A stretch of DNA of 8,731 bases from Spirochaetaceae bacterium (GCA_031290205.1 JAITNZ010000160.1:1-8731); one strand, 5' to 3'. Positions 1 to 6,117 are shown, numbered from the stretch's first letter. The notes: generated by a model from the sequence alone, not told the origin. A program made the numbers and translations.

Positions 1-232
1 GTTCGAATAAAAGCCATGTTTTCCGGTCCATTATCGCTTCTAATCCGGCTGCTGTCTTCTCCTAGCGTTACGTCAAGCACATAATGCAATGAGTTTTCTA
101 TTCCCCAGTGCGCCCTCACGTCGTGGCAAATAGTTGCGGGTCGGCTTCAAGACTTGATACACGTCGCGAGAGCGGCGCAAAACTGAGAGACCCACATATA
201 AAGTGGCTGATGCGGCTTGCTTGCATAGCGAA

Positions 233-269
233 GGGTGCGTCCGGGTGCAATTTATTTTTCGGGGTAAAT
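233..269. repeat. Left arm of imperfect inverted repeat
   Basis: This 37-nt arm matches the reverse complement of 412-448 at 25 of 37 positions without gaps. Shared blocks are CCGGGTGCA near the middle and GGTAAAT at the inner end. The 5-nt block TGCGT here is replaced by its own reverse complement, ACGCA, in the partner, so that block may be paired locally. The arms flank the three-hairpin array. Confidence 0.5.
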
Positions 270-310
270 TCCAAAAGTGTGATAATGCTCTATTGCTGAC
301 GGGGGGGCGT

Positions 311-330
311 TGCGGGGGCACTCCCCCGCA
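311..330. repeat. Perfect hairpin 1 of 3
   Basis: TGCGGGGG (311-318) and CCCCCGCA (323-330) form a perfect 8-bp, almost all G-C stem with a CACT loop. No T-run follows, so it is not a standard intrinsic terminator by itself. Confidence 0.85.
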
Positions 331-339
331 GAGAGGGTA

Positions 340-359
340 GGGCGCAACGCAGTGCGCCC
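340..359. repeat. Perfect hairpin 2 of 3
   Basis: GGGCGCA (340-346) pairs perfectly with TGCGCCC (353-359) around the 6-nt loop ACGCAG. It starts 10 nt after hairpin 1 ends. Confidence 0.85.
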
Positions 360-361
360 GT

Positions 362-379
362 AGGGGGAGACTTCCCCCT
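362..379. repeat. Perfect hairpin 3 of 3
   Basis: AGGGGGA (362-368) pairs perfectly with TCCCCCT (373-379) around GACT, with a possible extra G-T pair inside. It starts 2 nt after hairpin 2. The loop is similar to the CACT loop of hairpin 1. Confidence 0.85.
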
Positions 380-411
380 CCTCTACTGGATTACTACCAT
401 AGTGCCGGCTG

Positions 412-448
412 ATTTACCACGAATTTGGAAGTGCACCCGGTGCGTCCC
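412..448. repeat. Right arm of imperfect inverted repeat
   Basis: This is the partner of 233-269 (25/37 ungapped identity when reverse-complemented). On the plus strand it begins ATTTACC and contains TGCACCCGG. Folded together, the two arms would form a long imperfect stem capped by the three hairpins at 311-379. Confidence 0.5.
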
Positions 449-660
449 GTGTCGGATTGCGGCTGATACGGGGTTTGATGCCCCTGTTAGTAAACAAAAG
501 CGCCGTTCCGTCGTGGTTTTATCTTTGCCGGTGGTTTTATACTTGGTCGTCCGTGTCGATTCAATCATTCCTATCGAGTTGATGGCGCCCCATTTGGGAT
601 GAAGCTTTCTCAGCCAATCTACATCTTCATTTCGGCTGTTCGCTCTGTCAAAAAAAATGC

Positions 661-689
661 TTGCTTTATTTGCAAAGTGGCTTTACAAT
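661..689 (+). promoter_or_regulatory. Candidate promoter of the hydCBA operon with overlapping inverted repeat
   Basis: TTGCTT (661-666) and TACAAT (684-689) are separated by 17 nt and match the housekeeping -35/-10 consensus at 4/6 and 5/6. Transcription from here would leave a leader of about 90 nt before hydC. An inverted repeat, TTGCAAA (670-676) and TTTACAA (682-688) with 6 of 7 pairs, overlaps the spacer and -10 box. This is where a repressor operator would be placed. It is loosely reminiscent of a Rex (NADH-sensing) site, but its 5-nt centre and half-site sequences do not fit the Rex consensus well, so the regulator is not assigned. Otherwise 641-784 holds only leader sequence and the hydC ribosome-binding site. 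Confidence 0.5.
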
Positions 690-784
690 GAATAGCATGG
701 GTGCAATGGTCTCTCGCGATGACCGGCGGACTCTTGGATTGGGCTTAACGTCCAGCCAAAAAAAATTTTATTGCGGAGGCATTT

Positions 785-1252
785 ATGGCGGAAAAAATTG
801 AATTCCCTCAGGAATTACTCTCGTTTATTAACGAGTGGAAGTCAAAACAAGGGAGTCTGATTATGGTGCTGCACAAAACACAGGAAACGTTTGGTTACAT
901 TTCCCGTCCTGCAGCGGAAAAAATCTCGGAATTGACGGGAATTCCTTTGGCGAGAGTTTACGGAGTGGTCACGTTTTATCACTTCTTCAAGACTTCAAAG
1001 CCGGGGAAACACCGGATTTCGGTGTGTTTGGGAACAGCGTGCTACTTGAAAGGGTCGGCAGATGCGCTTGAAGGGGCACGAAAGCTGCTCAATATTGCGC
1101 CCGGCGCCGTTACTGAAGATGGGTTATTCTCCATCGACGAAGTGCGTTGTGTAGGCTGTTGCGGGTTGGCGCCGGTTATGACCGTTGACAACGATACTTA
1201 CGGAAAAATTACGACCGAAAAATTGCCGGAAGTTTTTGCGAAGTATAAATAG
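785..1252 (+). CDS. hydC: NAD-linked [FeFe] hydrogenase, NuoE-like subunit HydC
   Basis: This is a 155-residue member of the NuoE/24-kDa thioredoxin-like [2Fe-2S] family, the smallest subunit of cytoplasmic trimeric HydABC (Hnd-type) hydrogenases. It carries one [2Fe-2S] cluster near the flavin site of HydB. The cluster ligands are visible as Cys81-x4-Cys86 (VCLGTAC) and Cys122-x3-Cys126 (RCVGCCGLAP). The N-terminal helical part carries the family signature GIPLARVYGVVTFYHFF (residues 52-68). Length is normal for the family. The ATG at 785 has GGAGG at 775-779, five bases upstream. The gene ends 48 nt before the preferred hydB start in the same orientation, so it is the first gene of the operon. 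An NuoE of respiratory complex I is unlikely because the next genes are hydB and an H-cluster hydrogenase. Confidence 0.93.
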   Translation: MAEKIEFPQELLSFINEWKSKQGSLIMVLHKTQETFGYISRPAAEKISELTGIPLARVYGVVTFYHFFKTSKPGKHRISVCLGTACYLKGSADALEGARKLLNIAPGAVTEDGLFSIDEVRCVGCCGLAPVMTVDNDTYGKITTEKLPEVFAKYK

Positions 1253-1300
1253 CAGGAAACCATGTTAAAAAAATTATTTCAAGTTTTAAGGAGAAACACT

Positions 1301-3211
1301 ATGTCGAAATTGACTTTGGATTCTCTCCGTAAATTACGGGAAGAGAAAACAAAAGCATTTAGAAAAGTTCCGGGTTGCACCCACTATATTCTTACCTGCG
1401 CCGGAACCGCCTGTCACTCAAATAAGGGTGACGAAATCTACAAAAATTTAGCGGATGAAGCGAAAAAACAGGGTGTGGGCGATAAAGTCCAAGTTATCAA
1501 GACCGGCTGCTTCGGGTTCTGCGAAAAGGGTCCCATCGTAAAAGTCCTTCCCGAAAACAATTTTTATGTTGAAGTTACGCCGGAAGATGCGGCGGAGATT
1601 ATCTCGGTCAACGTGAAACAGGGTAAGGAAGTTTCCCGTCTGGAATACAAAAATCCCGACGGCTCGTCCGCCCCGAAAGCATCGGGCGGCGCGAACGACC
1701 TTCCCCCTATCGGCTTCTATCAAAAGCAGAACCGCGTTGTGTTGCGGAACTGCGGCGTCATCAATCCGGAAGAAATCGGCGAATATCTTGCTCACGATGG
1801 CTATGTTGCGCTCGAAAAAGCGCTCTTTCAGTGGAAACCGGAGGATGTCGTCAACGAACTGAAGACTTCAGGCTTACGCGGGCGCGGCGGCGCGGGATTC
1901 CCCACGTGGATTAAGTGGGATACCACGTCGAAGGTGCAAGCCGACCAGAAATATGTCGTCTGTAACGCCGACGAAGGCGACCCGGGCGCGTATATGGACC
2001 GCTCCACAATTGAGGGCGACCCCCACTCGGTTATCGAAGCGATGACGGTGTGCGGTAAGGTTATCGGCGCAAGCAAAGGCTATGTCTACATCCGCGCGGA
2101 ATACCCGCTCGCCGTACACCGCCTCGAAATCGCTCTGGCTCAATCAAAGGAACTGGGGCTGCTCGGCGACGACATACTCGGTTCGGGCTTCAATTTCGAC
2201 ATCGAAATCAGGCTCGGCGCCGGCGCGTTTGTCTGCGGCGAAGAAACAGCCCTGCTACGCTCGCTCGAAGGTTCACGCGGTATGCCGACCCCGAAGCCGC
2301 CGTTTCCGGCAATCGCCGGTCTCTGGGCAAAGCCGACGGTCATCAACAATGTCGAAACGCTGGCGAACATTCCGGCGATACTCGTCAAAGGCGGTGCGTG
2401 GTTTTCCCAAATGGGCACTGCCGAATCGAAGGGGAGCAAGGTATTCGCTCTTACCGGCAAAGTGCAGAACTCCGGTCTTGTCGAAGTGCCGATGGGCACG
2501 ACGCTGCGCGAAATCATTTTCGAAATCGGCGGCGGCATAAAGAACGGCAAGAAGTTCAAAGGCGTCCAGACGGGCGGTCCTTCAGGGGGTATCCTCACGG
2601 AGAAAGACCTCGACACGCCGATCGACTATGCCGGCTTGCAGAAGATGGGCTCGATGATGGGCTCGGGAGGTATGATCGTCATGGATGAGGATGACTGCGT
2701 CGTCGACGTTGCCCGCTTCTACATGGATTTCTGCGTTGACGAAAGCTGCGGAAAGTGCGCCCCCTGCCGTATCGGCACGAGCCAGATCCTCGAAATCCTC
2801 AACAAGATTGCCGAGGGCAGAGGCGAAGAGGCTGACCTTGCTAAACTGTCGGACATTAGCCTTGCGATGCAGAAGGCGTCGCTCTGCGCGCTGGGTCAGA
2901 CGGCGGCGAACCCGACGGCTTCGACGATCAAGAACTTCCGCGAGGAGTATCTGGAACATATCCGCGACCATAAATGCCGCGCGGGCAAGTGCAAAAAACT
3001 CGCCCAATACGTCATTTTGCCGGAAAATTGTATCGGTTGCGGGCTCTGCGCGAAAAAGTGTCCGGTCAGTGCAATTACCGCAGTCGAAGGATGGACGGCG
3101 CCCCCGGACGGTTCCAAAAAGAAACCGCCCATGGTTATTGATCAGTCAAAGTGCATCAAGTGCGGCGAATGTATCAGTAATTGTAAAAAAGAAGCGGTAA
3201 TCCGCAAGTAA
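1301..3211 (+). CDS. hydB: NAD-linked [FeFe] hydrogenase, NuoF-like flavoprotein subunit HydB
   Basis: HydB oxidises or reduces NAD(H) at an FMN and passes electrons to the hydrogenase subunit. It is the proposed bifurcation site in HydABC enzymes. The 636-residue protein has, in order: an N-terminal thioredoxin-like [2Fe-2S] domain (Cys33-x4-Cys38, Cys70-x3-Cys74); the NuoF FMN/NADH domain with GLRGRGGAGFP (191-201) and GAGAFVCGEETALLRSLEG (306-324); an SLBB-type region; the NuoF [4Fe-4S] site Cys483, Cys486, Cys489 and Cys529; and a C-terminal 2x[4Fe-4S] ferredoxin domain (Cys577/580/583/587 and Cys618/621/624/628). His557, Cys559 and Cys564 between the last two could form an additional metal site (inference). 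The ATG at 1301 is preferred because a strong TAAGGAG (1287-1293) lies 7 nt upstream and SKLTLDSLRKLREE matches usual HydB N-termini. An in-frame ATG at 1262 with a weaker AGGA would add 13 basic residues. Fusion of the HndB-like domain at the N-terminus explains why there is no separate HndB gene. Confidence 0.93.
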   Translation: MSKLTLDSLRKLREEKTKAFRKVPGCTHYILTCAGTACHSNKGDEIYKNLADEAKKQGVGDKVQVIKTGCFGFCEKGPIVKVLPENNFYVEVTPEDAAEIISVNVKQGKEVSRLEYKNPDGSSAPKASGGANDLPPIGFYQKQNRVVLRNCGVINPEEIGEYLAHDGYVALEKALFQWKPEDVVNELKTSGLRGRGGAGFPTWIKWDTTSKVQADQKYVVCNADEGDPGAYMDRSTIEGDPHSVIEAMTVCGKVIGASKGYVYIRAEYPLAVHRLEIALAQSKELGLLGDDILGSGFNFDIEIRLGAGAFVCGEETALLRSLEGSRGMPTPKPPFPAIAGLWAKPTVINNVETLANIPAILVKGGAWFSQMGTAESKGSKVFALTGKVQNSGLVEVPMGTTLREIIFEIGGGIKNGKKFKGVQTGGPSGGILTEKDLDTPIDYAGLQKMGSMMGSGGMIVMDEDDCVVDVARFYMDFCVDESCGKCAPCRIGTSQILEILNKIAEGRGEEADLAKLSDISLAMQKASLCALGQTAANPTASTIKNFREEYLEHIRDHKCRAGKCKKLAQYVILPENCIGCGLCAKKCPVSAITAVEGWTAPPDGSKKKPPMVIDQSKCIKCGECISNCKKEAVIRK

Positions 3212-3223
3212 TAGGAGAAAAAA

Positions 3224-4981
3224 ATGATAAATCTTAAGATTAACGGCACTGCGGTTCAGGTGGGGAATGGAGCCACTATCGTAGAAGCCGCGAAACAGGT
3301 GAACATCAGAATTCCGACACTCTGCTACAACCCGGACCTTCCGGCGTGGGCATCCTGCGGACTCTGTATCATCAAGAATGTCGCTCCCAACGGGGCGGTT
3401 CGTATGGCGCGTGCCTGCACGACGGTCTGCGAAGAGAACATGAACATCGTGACGCACGACGCGGACCTCATCAAGGTGCGCCGCACGGTGCTCGAGCTGA
3501 TTCTGAGCAATCACCCGAATGATTGCCTCAAGTGCCCGCGTAACGGCAGCTGCGAATTGCAGACGCTTGCCGCGGAATTCGGTATCCGCGACGTTCCCTT
3601 CGCACGGATTAAAAATGCGCTCCCGATTGACGATTCAAACCCCTCAATCATCCTGAACCCCGAAAAGTGTATTCGCTGCGGACGCTGCGTCAAAGTATGC
3701 CAGCAGGTTCAGAATGTATGGGCTATCGAATTCCTCGGGCGCGGTATCAAAAGCAAGATCGCCAGCGCCGCCGACGTTCCGCTCGGCGAATCGCCCTGTA
3801 TCAAGTGCGGTCAATGCGCCGCCCACTGCCCCGTCGGCGCCATCTACGAACGCGACGAAACGCAGGAAGTGTGGGATGCACTCCTCGATCCGAATAAGCA
3901 CACGGTCGTTCAGTTCGCCCCCGCCGTCCGCGTAGGCCTTGCCGAGGAATTCGGCATGAAGCCCGGACACCTCGTTACCAAGAAGCTCTATGCGGCGCTC
4001 CGCAAACTCGGCTTCAAAACGGTATTCGATACCAATTTCTCCGCCGACCTTACCATCATGGAAGAAGGCACCGAGCTGGTAAAACGCCTTACCGAAAAGT
4101 CAAAGGACATTCCGCTTATCACTTCCTGCTGCCCCGCGTGGGTCGATTACATGGAAAAGTATTATTCGGACTTTATCCCGAACTTCTCGACGGCAAAGTC
4201 GCCCCAGCAGATGATGGGCGCGATGATAAAAGGCTACTGGGCGCAAAAAGCCGGCGTCGACCCCAAAAAGGTTTACTCGGTTTCGATTATGCCCTGCACG
4301 GCAAAGAAGTGGGAATGCCACCGCGACGAACACATGAAGAGCGCGGGAGCCGGCTGGGACGTCGATATCGTCCTGACCACCCGCGAGCTTGCCCGCATGA
4401 TCAAACAAGCCGGTATCGACATCATGAACCTGCCGGACGAAGAAGCCGACAGCCCGCTCGGACCCTACACAGGCGCGGGCACCCTCTTCGGAGCGACAGG
4501 CGGCGTCATGGAAGCGGCAGTCCGCTCGGCGTATTTCCTCGTTACGAAGAAAGAGCTCGGTGATGTAAACTTCAAGCCCGTCCGCGGGCTCGCTGACGTG
4601 AAGGAAGCGGAAGTCGACCTCGACGGCACCAAAATCAAAATCGCTGTTGCCCACCAGATGGGGAACATCGAGAAGGTGCTGGACACCATCCGTGAGTGCC
4701 GGAAGGCGGGGAAACCTTCCCCCTGGCAGTTCATCGAGGTGATGGCTTGCCGCGGCGGCTGTGTTGCAGGCGGCGGGCAGCCCTACGGCGCCACCGACGA
4801 AATCCGCACCCAACGCGCTGCGGGACTCTACGAGGACGACGCGAAGTCAAAGATTCGCTGCTCCCACCAGAACCCCGATATTACAGCCGTCTACAAGGAT
4901 TTCCTTAGCACACCGGGCAGCGAAAAAGCTCACAAGCTTTTGCACACCCACTATCACGCACTGGAACTCTACACGAAATAG
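3224..4981 (+). CDS. hydA: [FeFe] hydrogenase catalytic subunit HydA (trimeric, NAD/ferredoxin-linked)
   Basis: This subunit carries out reversible H2 formation or oxidation at the H-cluster. The 585-residue protein has: an N-terminal [2Fe-2S] ferredoxin fold (Cys34, Cys45, Cys48, Cys65); a His-ligated [4Fe-4S] site (His97, Cys101, Cys104, Cys110); two [4Fe-4S] clusters (Cys149/152/155/159 and Cys192/195/198/202); then the H-cluster domain. All three signatures are canonical: L1 TSCCPAW (300-306), L2 MPCTAKKWE (356-364) and L3 EVMACRGGCVAGGGQP (505-520). The expected ligands are Cys303, Cys358, Cys509 and Cys513, with Cys302 in the proton-transfer position. The order of domains and co-transcription with hydC and hydB place it among the M3-type group A hydrogenases of HydABC/Hnd complexes. 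No signal peptide is present, so it is cytoplasmic. The start ATG follows AGGAG (3213-3217) by 6 nt, and the gene begins 12 nt after hydB ends. The HydEFG maturases it needs are not in this window. An intact active enzyme is expected. Confidence 0.96.
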   Translation: MINLKINGTAVQVGNGATIVEAAKQVNIRIPTLCYNPDLPAWASCGLCIIKNVAPNGAVRMARACTTVCEENMNIVTHDADLIKVRRTVLELILSNHPNDCLKCPRNGSCELQTLAAEFGIRDVPFARIKNALPIDDSNPSIILNPEKCIRCGRCVKVCQQVQNVWAIEFLGRGIKSKIASAADVPLGESPCIKCGQCAAHCPVGAIYERDETQEVWDALLDPNKHTVVQFAPAVRVGLAEEFGMKPGHLVTKKLYAALRKLGFKTVFDTNFSADLTIMEEGTELVKRLTEKSKDIPLITSCCPAWVDYMEKYYSDFIPNFSTAKSPQQMMGAMIKGYWAQKAGVDPKKVYSVSIMPCTAKKWECHRDEHMKSAGAGWDVDIVLTTRELARMIKQAGIDIMNLPDEEADSPLGPYTGAGTLFGATGGVMEAAVRSAYFLVTKKELGDVNFKPVRGLADVKEAEVDLDGTKIKIAVAHQMGNIEKVLDTIRECRKAGKPSPWQFIEVMACRGGCVAGGGQPYGATDEIRTQRAAGLYEDDAKSKIRCSHQNPDITAVYKDFLSTPGSEKAHKLLHTHYHALELYTK

Positions 4982-5005
4982 TTTGTGGTAGAGTAGACTG
5001 AAAGC

Positions 5006-5037
5006 AAAGAGCGCCCCGCAAGGGACGCTCTTTTTTT
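5006..5037 (+). terminator. Intrinsic terminator of hydCBA
   Basis: AAAGAGCG (5006-5013) pairs with CGCTCTTT (5026-5033). After one C-A mismatch, CCC (5015-5017) pairs with GGG (5022-5024), closing a GCAA (GNRA-type) loop. Seven T residues (5031-5037) follow or overlap the stem base. It lies 24 nt after the hydA stop and ends the operon. The 90 bases beyond it contain only a short direct repeat of GTGCCAC (5038-5044, 5050-5056) and a candidate promoter. Confidence 0.93.
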
Positions 5038-5076
5038 GTGCCACAGTCAGTGCCACCTGTTACACGCTATGCTATG

Positions 5077-5106
5077 GTGACATAAACCTCAATAAGTTGC
5101 TAAAAT
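5077..5106 (+). promoter_or_regulatory. Candidate promoter of the hsdR remnant
   Basis: GTGACA (5077-5082) and TAAAAT (5101-5106) are separated by 18 nt, and each matches the -35/-10 consensus at 5 of 6 positions. It directly follows the hydCBA terminator and would start transcription about 14 nt before the AGGA/ATG of the hsdR remnant. Confidence 0.42.
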
Positions 5107-5126
5107 AGGCAATAGGATTATCAAAA

Positions 5127-5585
5127 ATGGCACGCAACGAAGCGCAAACACGATTTGAACTCATAGACCCCGCTCTGCACGAAAGGGGCTGGATGGCTCA
5201 ATATATCAAAGTTGAGGAGAACGCCGGTGGCATCGAGACCATCGACGGCATAACCCGCAGGCGACAAAAAAGAGCCGATTATGTTTTGCGCCTGCAAATA
5301 ACGAGCGAAACCCAGCCGGTCGCCGTGACTCTTATTGAAGCGAAAGCTGAAGATAAATCCCCGTCTTTCGGCTTGGAACAGGGAAAGCGTTACGCCGACT
5401 GCGACAGGCTGAACGTCAACTATATTTTTTCAACTAACGGTCGTCAGTTTGTCGAGTTTGACAAATTGAGCGGTGAAACCTCGGCGCCAAAACCGATGGA
5501 CGAGTTTCCGGCGATTCACCGGAGCAAAAGACCATTGTTTTTTGCGTCCGTGATATTCACGCTGAACTTGTCGCAAACGAAATGA
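5127..5585 (+). CDS. HsdR N-terminal nuclease-domain fragment (part of the hsdR pseudogene)
   Basis: This 152-residue ORF starts at an ATG preceded by AGGA (5114-5117). Residues 1 to about 128 are a near-complete HsdR N-terminal PD-(D/E)xK domain. It begins ARNEAQTRFELIDPALHERGW, has Asp51 (RADYVL) and Glu71-x-Lys73 (LIEAKAE) as the catalytic triad, Gln85-x3-Tyr89 (GLEQGKRYA) as the QxxxY motif, and STNGRQFVEFD (102-112). After EFP (126-128) the frame leaves HsdR homology: the last 24 residues are an out-of-frame reading of the helicase island. If translated it would be an isolated nuclease domain without motor or specificity partners, and restriction activity is not expected. Confidence 0.7.
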   Translation: MARNEAQTRFELIDPALHERGWMAQYIKVEENAGGIETIDGITRRRQKRADYVLRLQITSETQPVAVTLIEAKAEDKSPSFGLEQGKRYADCDRLNVNYIFSTNGRQFVEFDKLSGETSAPKPMDEFPAIHRSKRPLFFASVIFTLNLSQTK

Positions 5586-6061
5586 ATAATCTCTATGCCG
5601 CATGGTGCGTTGCCGCGAGTAAAGAACACCGTGCGAAACATTGTCTTTTTTCGCTATATGAAGTCGCCCATATCTTTCTACCAAATGATAGGATGCGGCA
5701 CACGTCTTGCCGAGGACAAGCTTCTCTTTACGATATACAATTATCGATTGTCCGGCAGGTAGAAGGCATGAACGAATACGATATATATGATGTCCTGGTG
5801 AATATCGCCTACGGTGCGGAACCCCAGCGAAGGCAGATACGGGCATTTAGCTTTACCTATAAACAGCGCCCATGGCTGGGTAGCTTACCGGAAGAAACCA
5901 AAGCGGTTATACTTGCCATAGCCAAGCAGTTCGCGGGCGAAGGGACAGAAGCTTTTGAAAACAAATACCTTTTTGACGCGCAAGCCGTCAGAAAAGCCGT
6001 CGGCCTCGCGGCTTTGAAAAAAGGCGGCAACCCGACGGAACTGATGCGGGAAACAAGGTAA
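5582..6061 (+). CDS. HsdR helicase/C-terminal fragment (part of the hsdR pseudogene)
   Basis: This open frame has 159 codons and overlaps the upstream fragment by ATGA. There is no Shine-Dalgarno site, so independent translation is doubtful. Residues 1-9 (MNNLYAAWC) are the end of a helicase island whose start lies upstream in the same frame. Residues about 14-60 are an out-of-frame reading of the motif VI island. Residues 63-159 are the genuine HsdR C-terminal domain, starting MNEYDIYDVLVNIAYGAEPQ and ending GLAALKKGGNPTELMRETR, which mediates subunit contacts in the family. It is best read as pseudogene sequence rather than a separate gene. Confidence 0.6.
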   Translation: MNNLYAAWCVAASKEHRAKHCLFSLYEVAHIFLPNDRMRHTSCRGQASLYDIQLSIVRQVEGMNEYDIYDVLVNIAYGAEPQRRQIRAFSFTYKQRPWLGSLPEETKAVILAIAKQFAGEGTEAFENKYLFDAQAVRKAVGLAALKKGGNPTELMRETR

Positions 6062-6117
6062 GGATGTTCGCGGCGTGAAAAAGGCAGTGCGGGATGCTAT
6101 GAAAATACGGATGAGTA

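Larger units (their letters stand above)
161..496. mobile_element. Hairpin-rich insert (about 335 bp) inside the ISAs1 transposase remnant
   Basis: The transposase reading is clear up to the RRF codons at 497-508 on one side and resumes at VSSL (149-160) on the other. The DNA between them encodes no transposase residues in any frame. The insert holds an imperfect 37-nt inverted repeat (233-269 and 412-448) surrounding three consecutive perfect hairpins (311-379). The short ORFs across it have no recognisable domain. No terminal inverted repeat or convincing target duplication was identified, so the boundaries are good to about 5 nt only. It could be a non-autonomous mobile element (MITE-like), a dispersed intergenic repeat, or a mobile structured RNA. 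These alternatives cannot be separated from one copy. Confidence 0.55.
1..640 (-). pseudogene. ISAs1-family transposase remnant, interrupted and frameshifted
   Basis: Read on the minus strand, about 640 down to 494 encodes an internal piece of an ISAs1-type (DDE, H-repeat-associated) transposase: DVDWLRKLHPKWGAINSIGM, then IESTR and, after a lysine/threonine-rich stretch, TTTERRF. The next recognisable piece starts at about 163 with VSSLEADPQLFATT and continues with VRAHWGIENSLHYVLDV, TLGEDSSRIRSDNGPENMAF, running off the left edge. In intact relatives these pieces are contiguous (...TERRYYISSL...HWGIEN...). Here roughly 335 bp of unrelated sequence (about 161-496) separates them. A 1-nt loss near 117-121 also changes frame between LFATT and VRAHWG. 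The N-terminal half of the transposase is not recognisable beyond about 640, so the element is dead. Family assignment rests on the recognised motifs; exact ends and terminal repeats were not found. Confidence 0.82.
5127..6078 (+). pseudogene. hsdR: Type I restriction subunit HsdR, decayed by internal deletions
   Basis: HsdR is the translocase/endonuclease subunit of type I restriction enzymes, normally around 800-1000 residues. Only four islands remain here, in two frames. (1) The N-terminal nuclease domain, 5127 to about 5510. (2) A helicase segment PEQKTIVFCVRDIHAELVAN, continuing EMNNLYAAWC (about 5519-5608), in a different frame. (3) VRNIVFFRYMKSPISFYQMI-GCGTR and on to IYNY (5631-5744), back in the first frame and containing helicase motif VI. 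(4) The C-terminal domain, from about 5762 to 6058. The ATPase motifs I-III and most of motif V are missing, so it cannot translocate DNA. Motif VI reads GCGTR where GRGTR is expected. The usual end RMFAA-stop is present at 6061-6078 but out of frame after a 1-nt loss. Islands match the EcoEI-like HsdR family from memory; no alignment was run. Confidence 0.85.

Noticed and set aside
108..299. Plus-strand 63-codon frame over the transposase remnant
   Set aside because: It lies opposite the recognised minus-strand ISAs1 sequence and across the insert, has no ribosome-binding site and no recognisable domain.
402..602. Plus-strand 66-codon frame with a hydrophobic stretch
   Set aside because: Its second half is the antisense of the ISAs1 internal fragment; the first half is insert sequence. 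There is no evidence of a gene.
164..719. Inverted 9-mers TCGCGAGAG (164-172) and CTCTCGCGA (711-719) as possible IS terminal repeats
   Set aside because: A single 9-nt match over this distance is expected by chance, and 164-172 lies inside the transposase/insert junction rather than at an element end.
730..770. Possible stem TTGG...CCAA in the hydC leader as a terminator or riboswitch
   Set aside because: The stem is interrupted and followed by A-rich rather than T-rich sequence; no known riboswitch core is recognisable.
4100..4813. Long minus-strand open frame (237 codons) opposite hydA
   Set aside because: It is an antisense shadow of a G+C-rich, well-conserved gene, with no promoter or ribosome-binding site.
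785..4981. Hydrogenase genes as part of a respiratory complex I (nuoEFG)
   Set aside because: The third gene carries the three H-cluster signatures of [FeFe] hydrogenase, and the NuoF-like protein has the extra C-terminal ferredoxin domain typical of HydB.
5038..5056. Direct repeat GTGCCAC twice (12-nt period) as an operator or CRISPR-like unit
   Set aside because: There are only two short copies, next to a terminator, without further periodicity.
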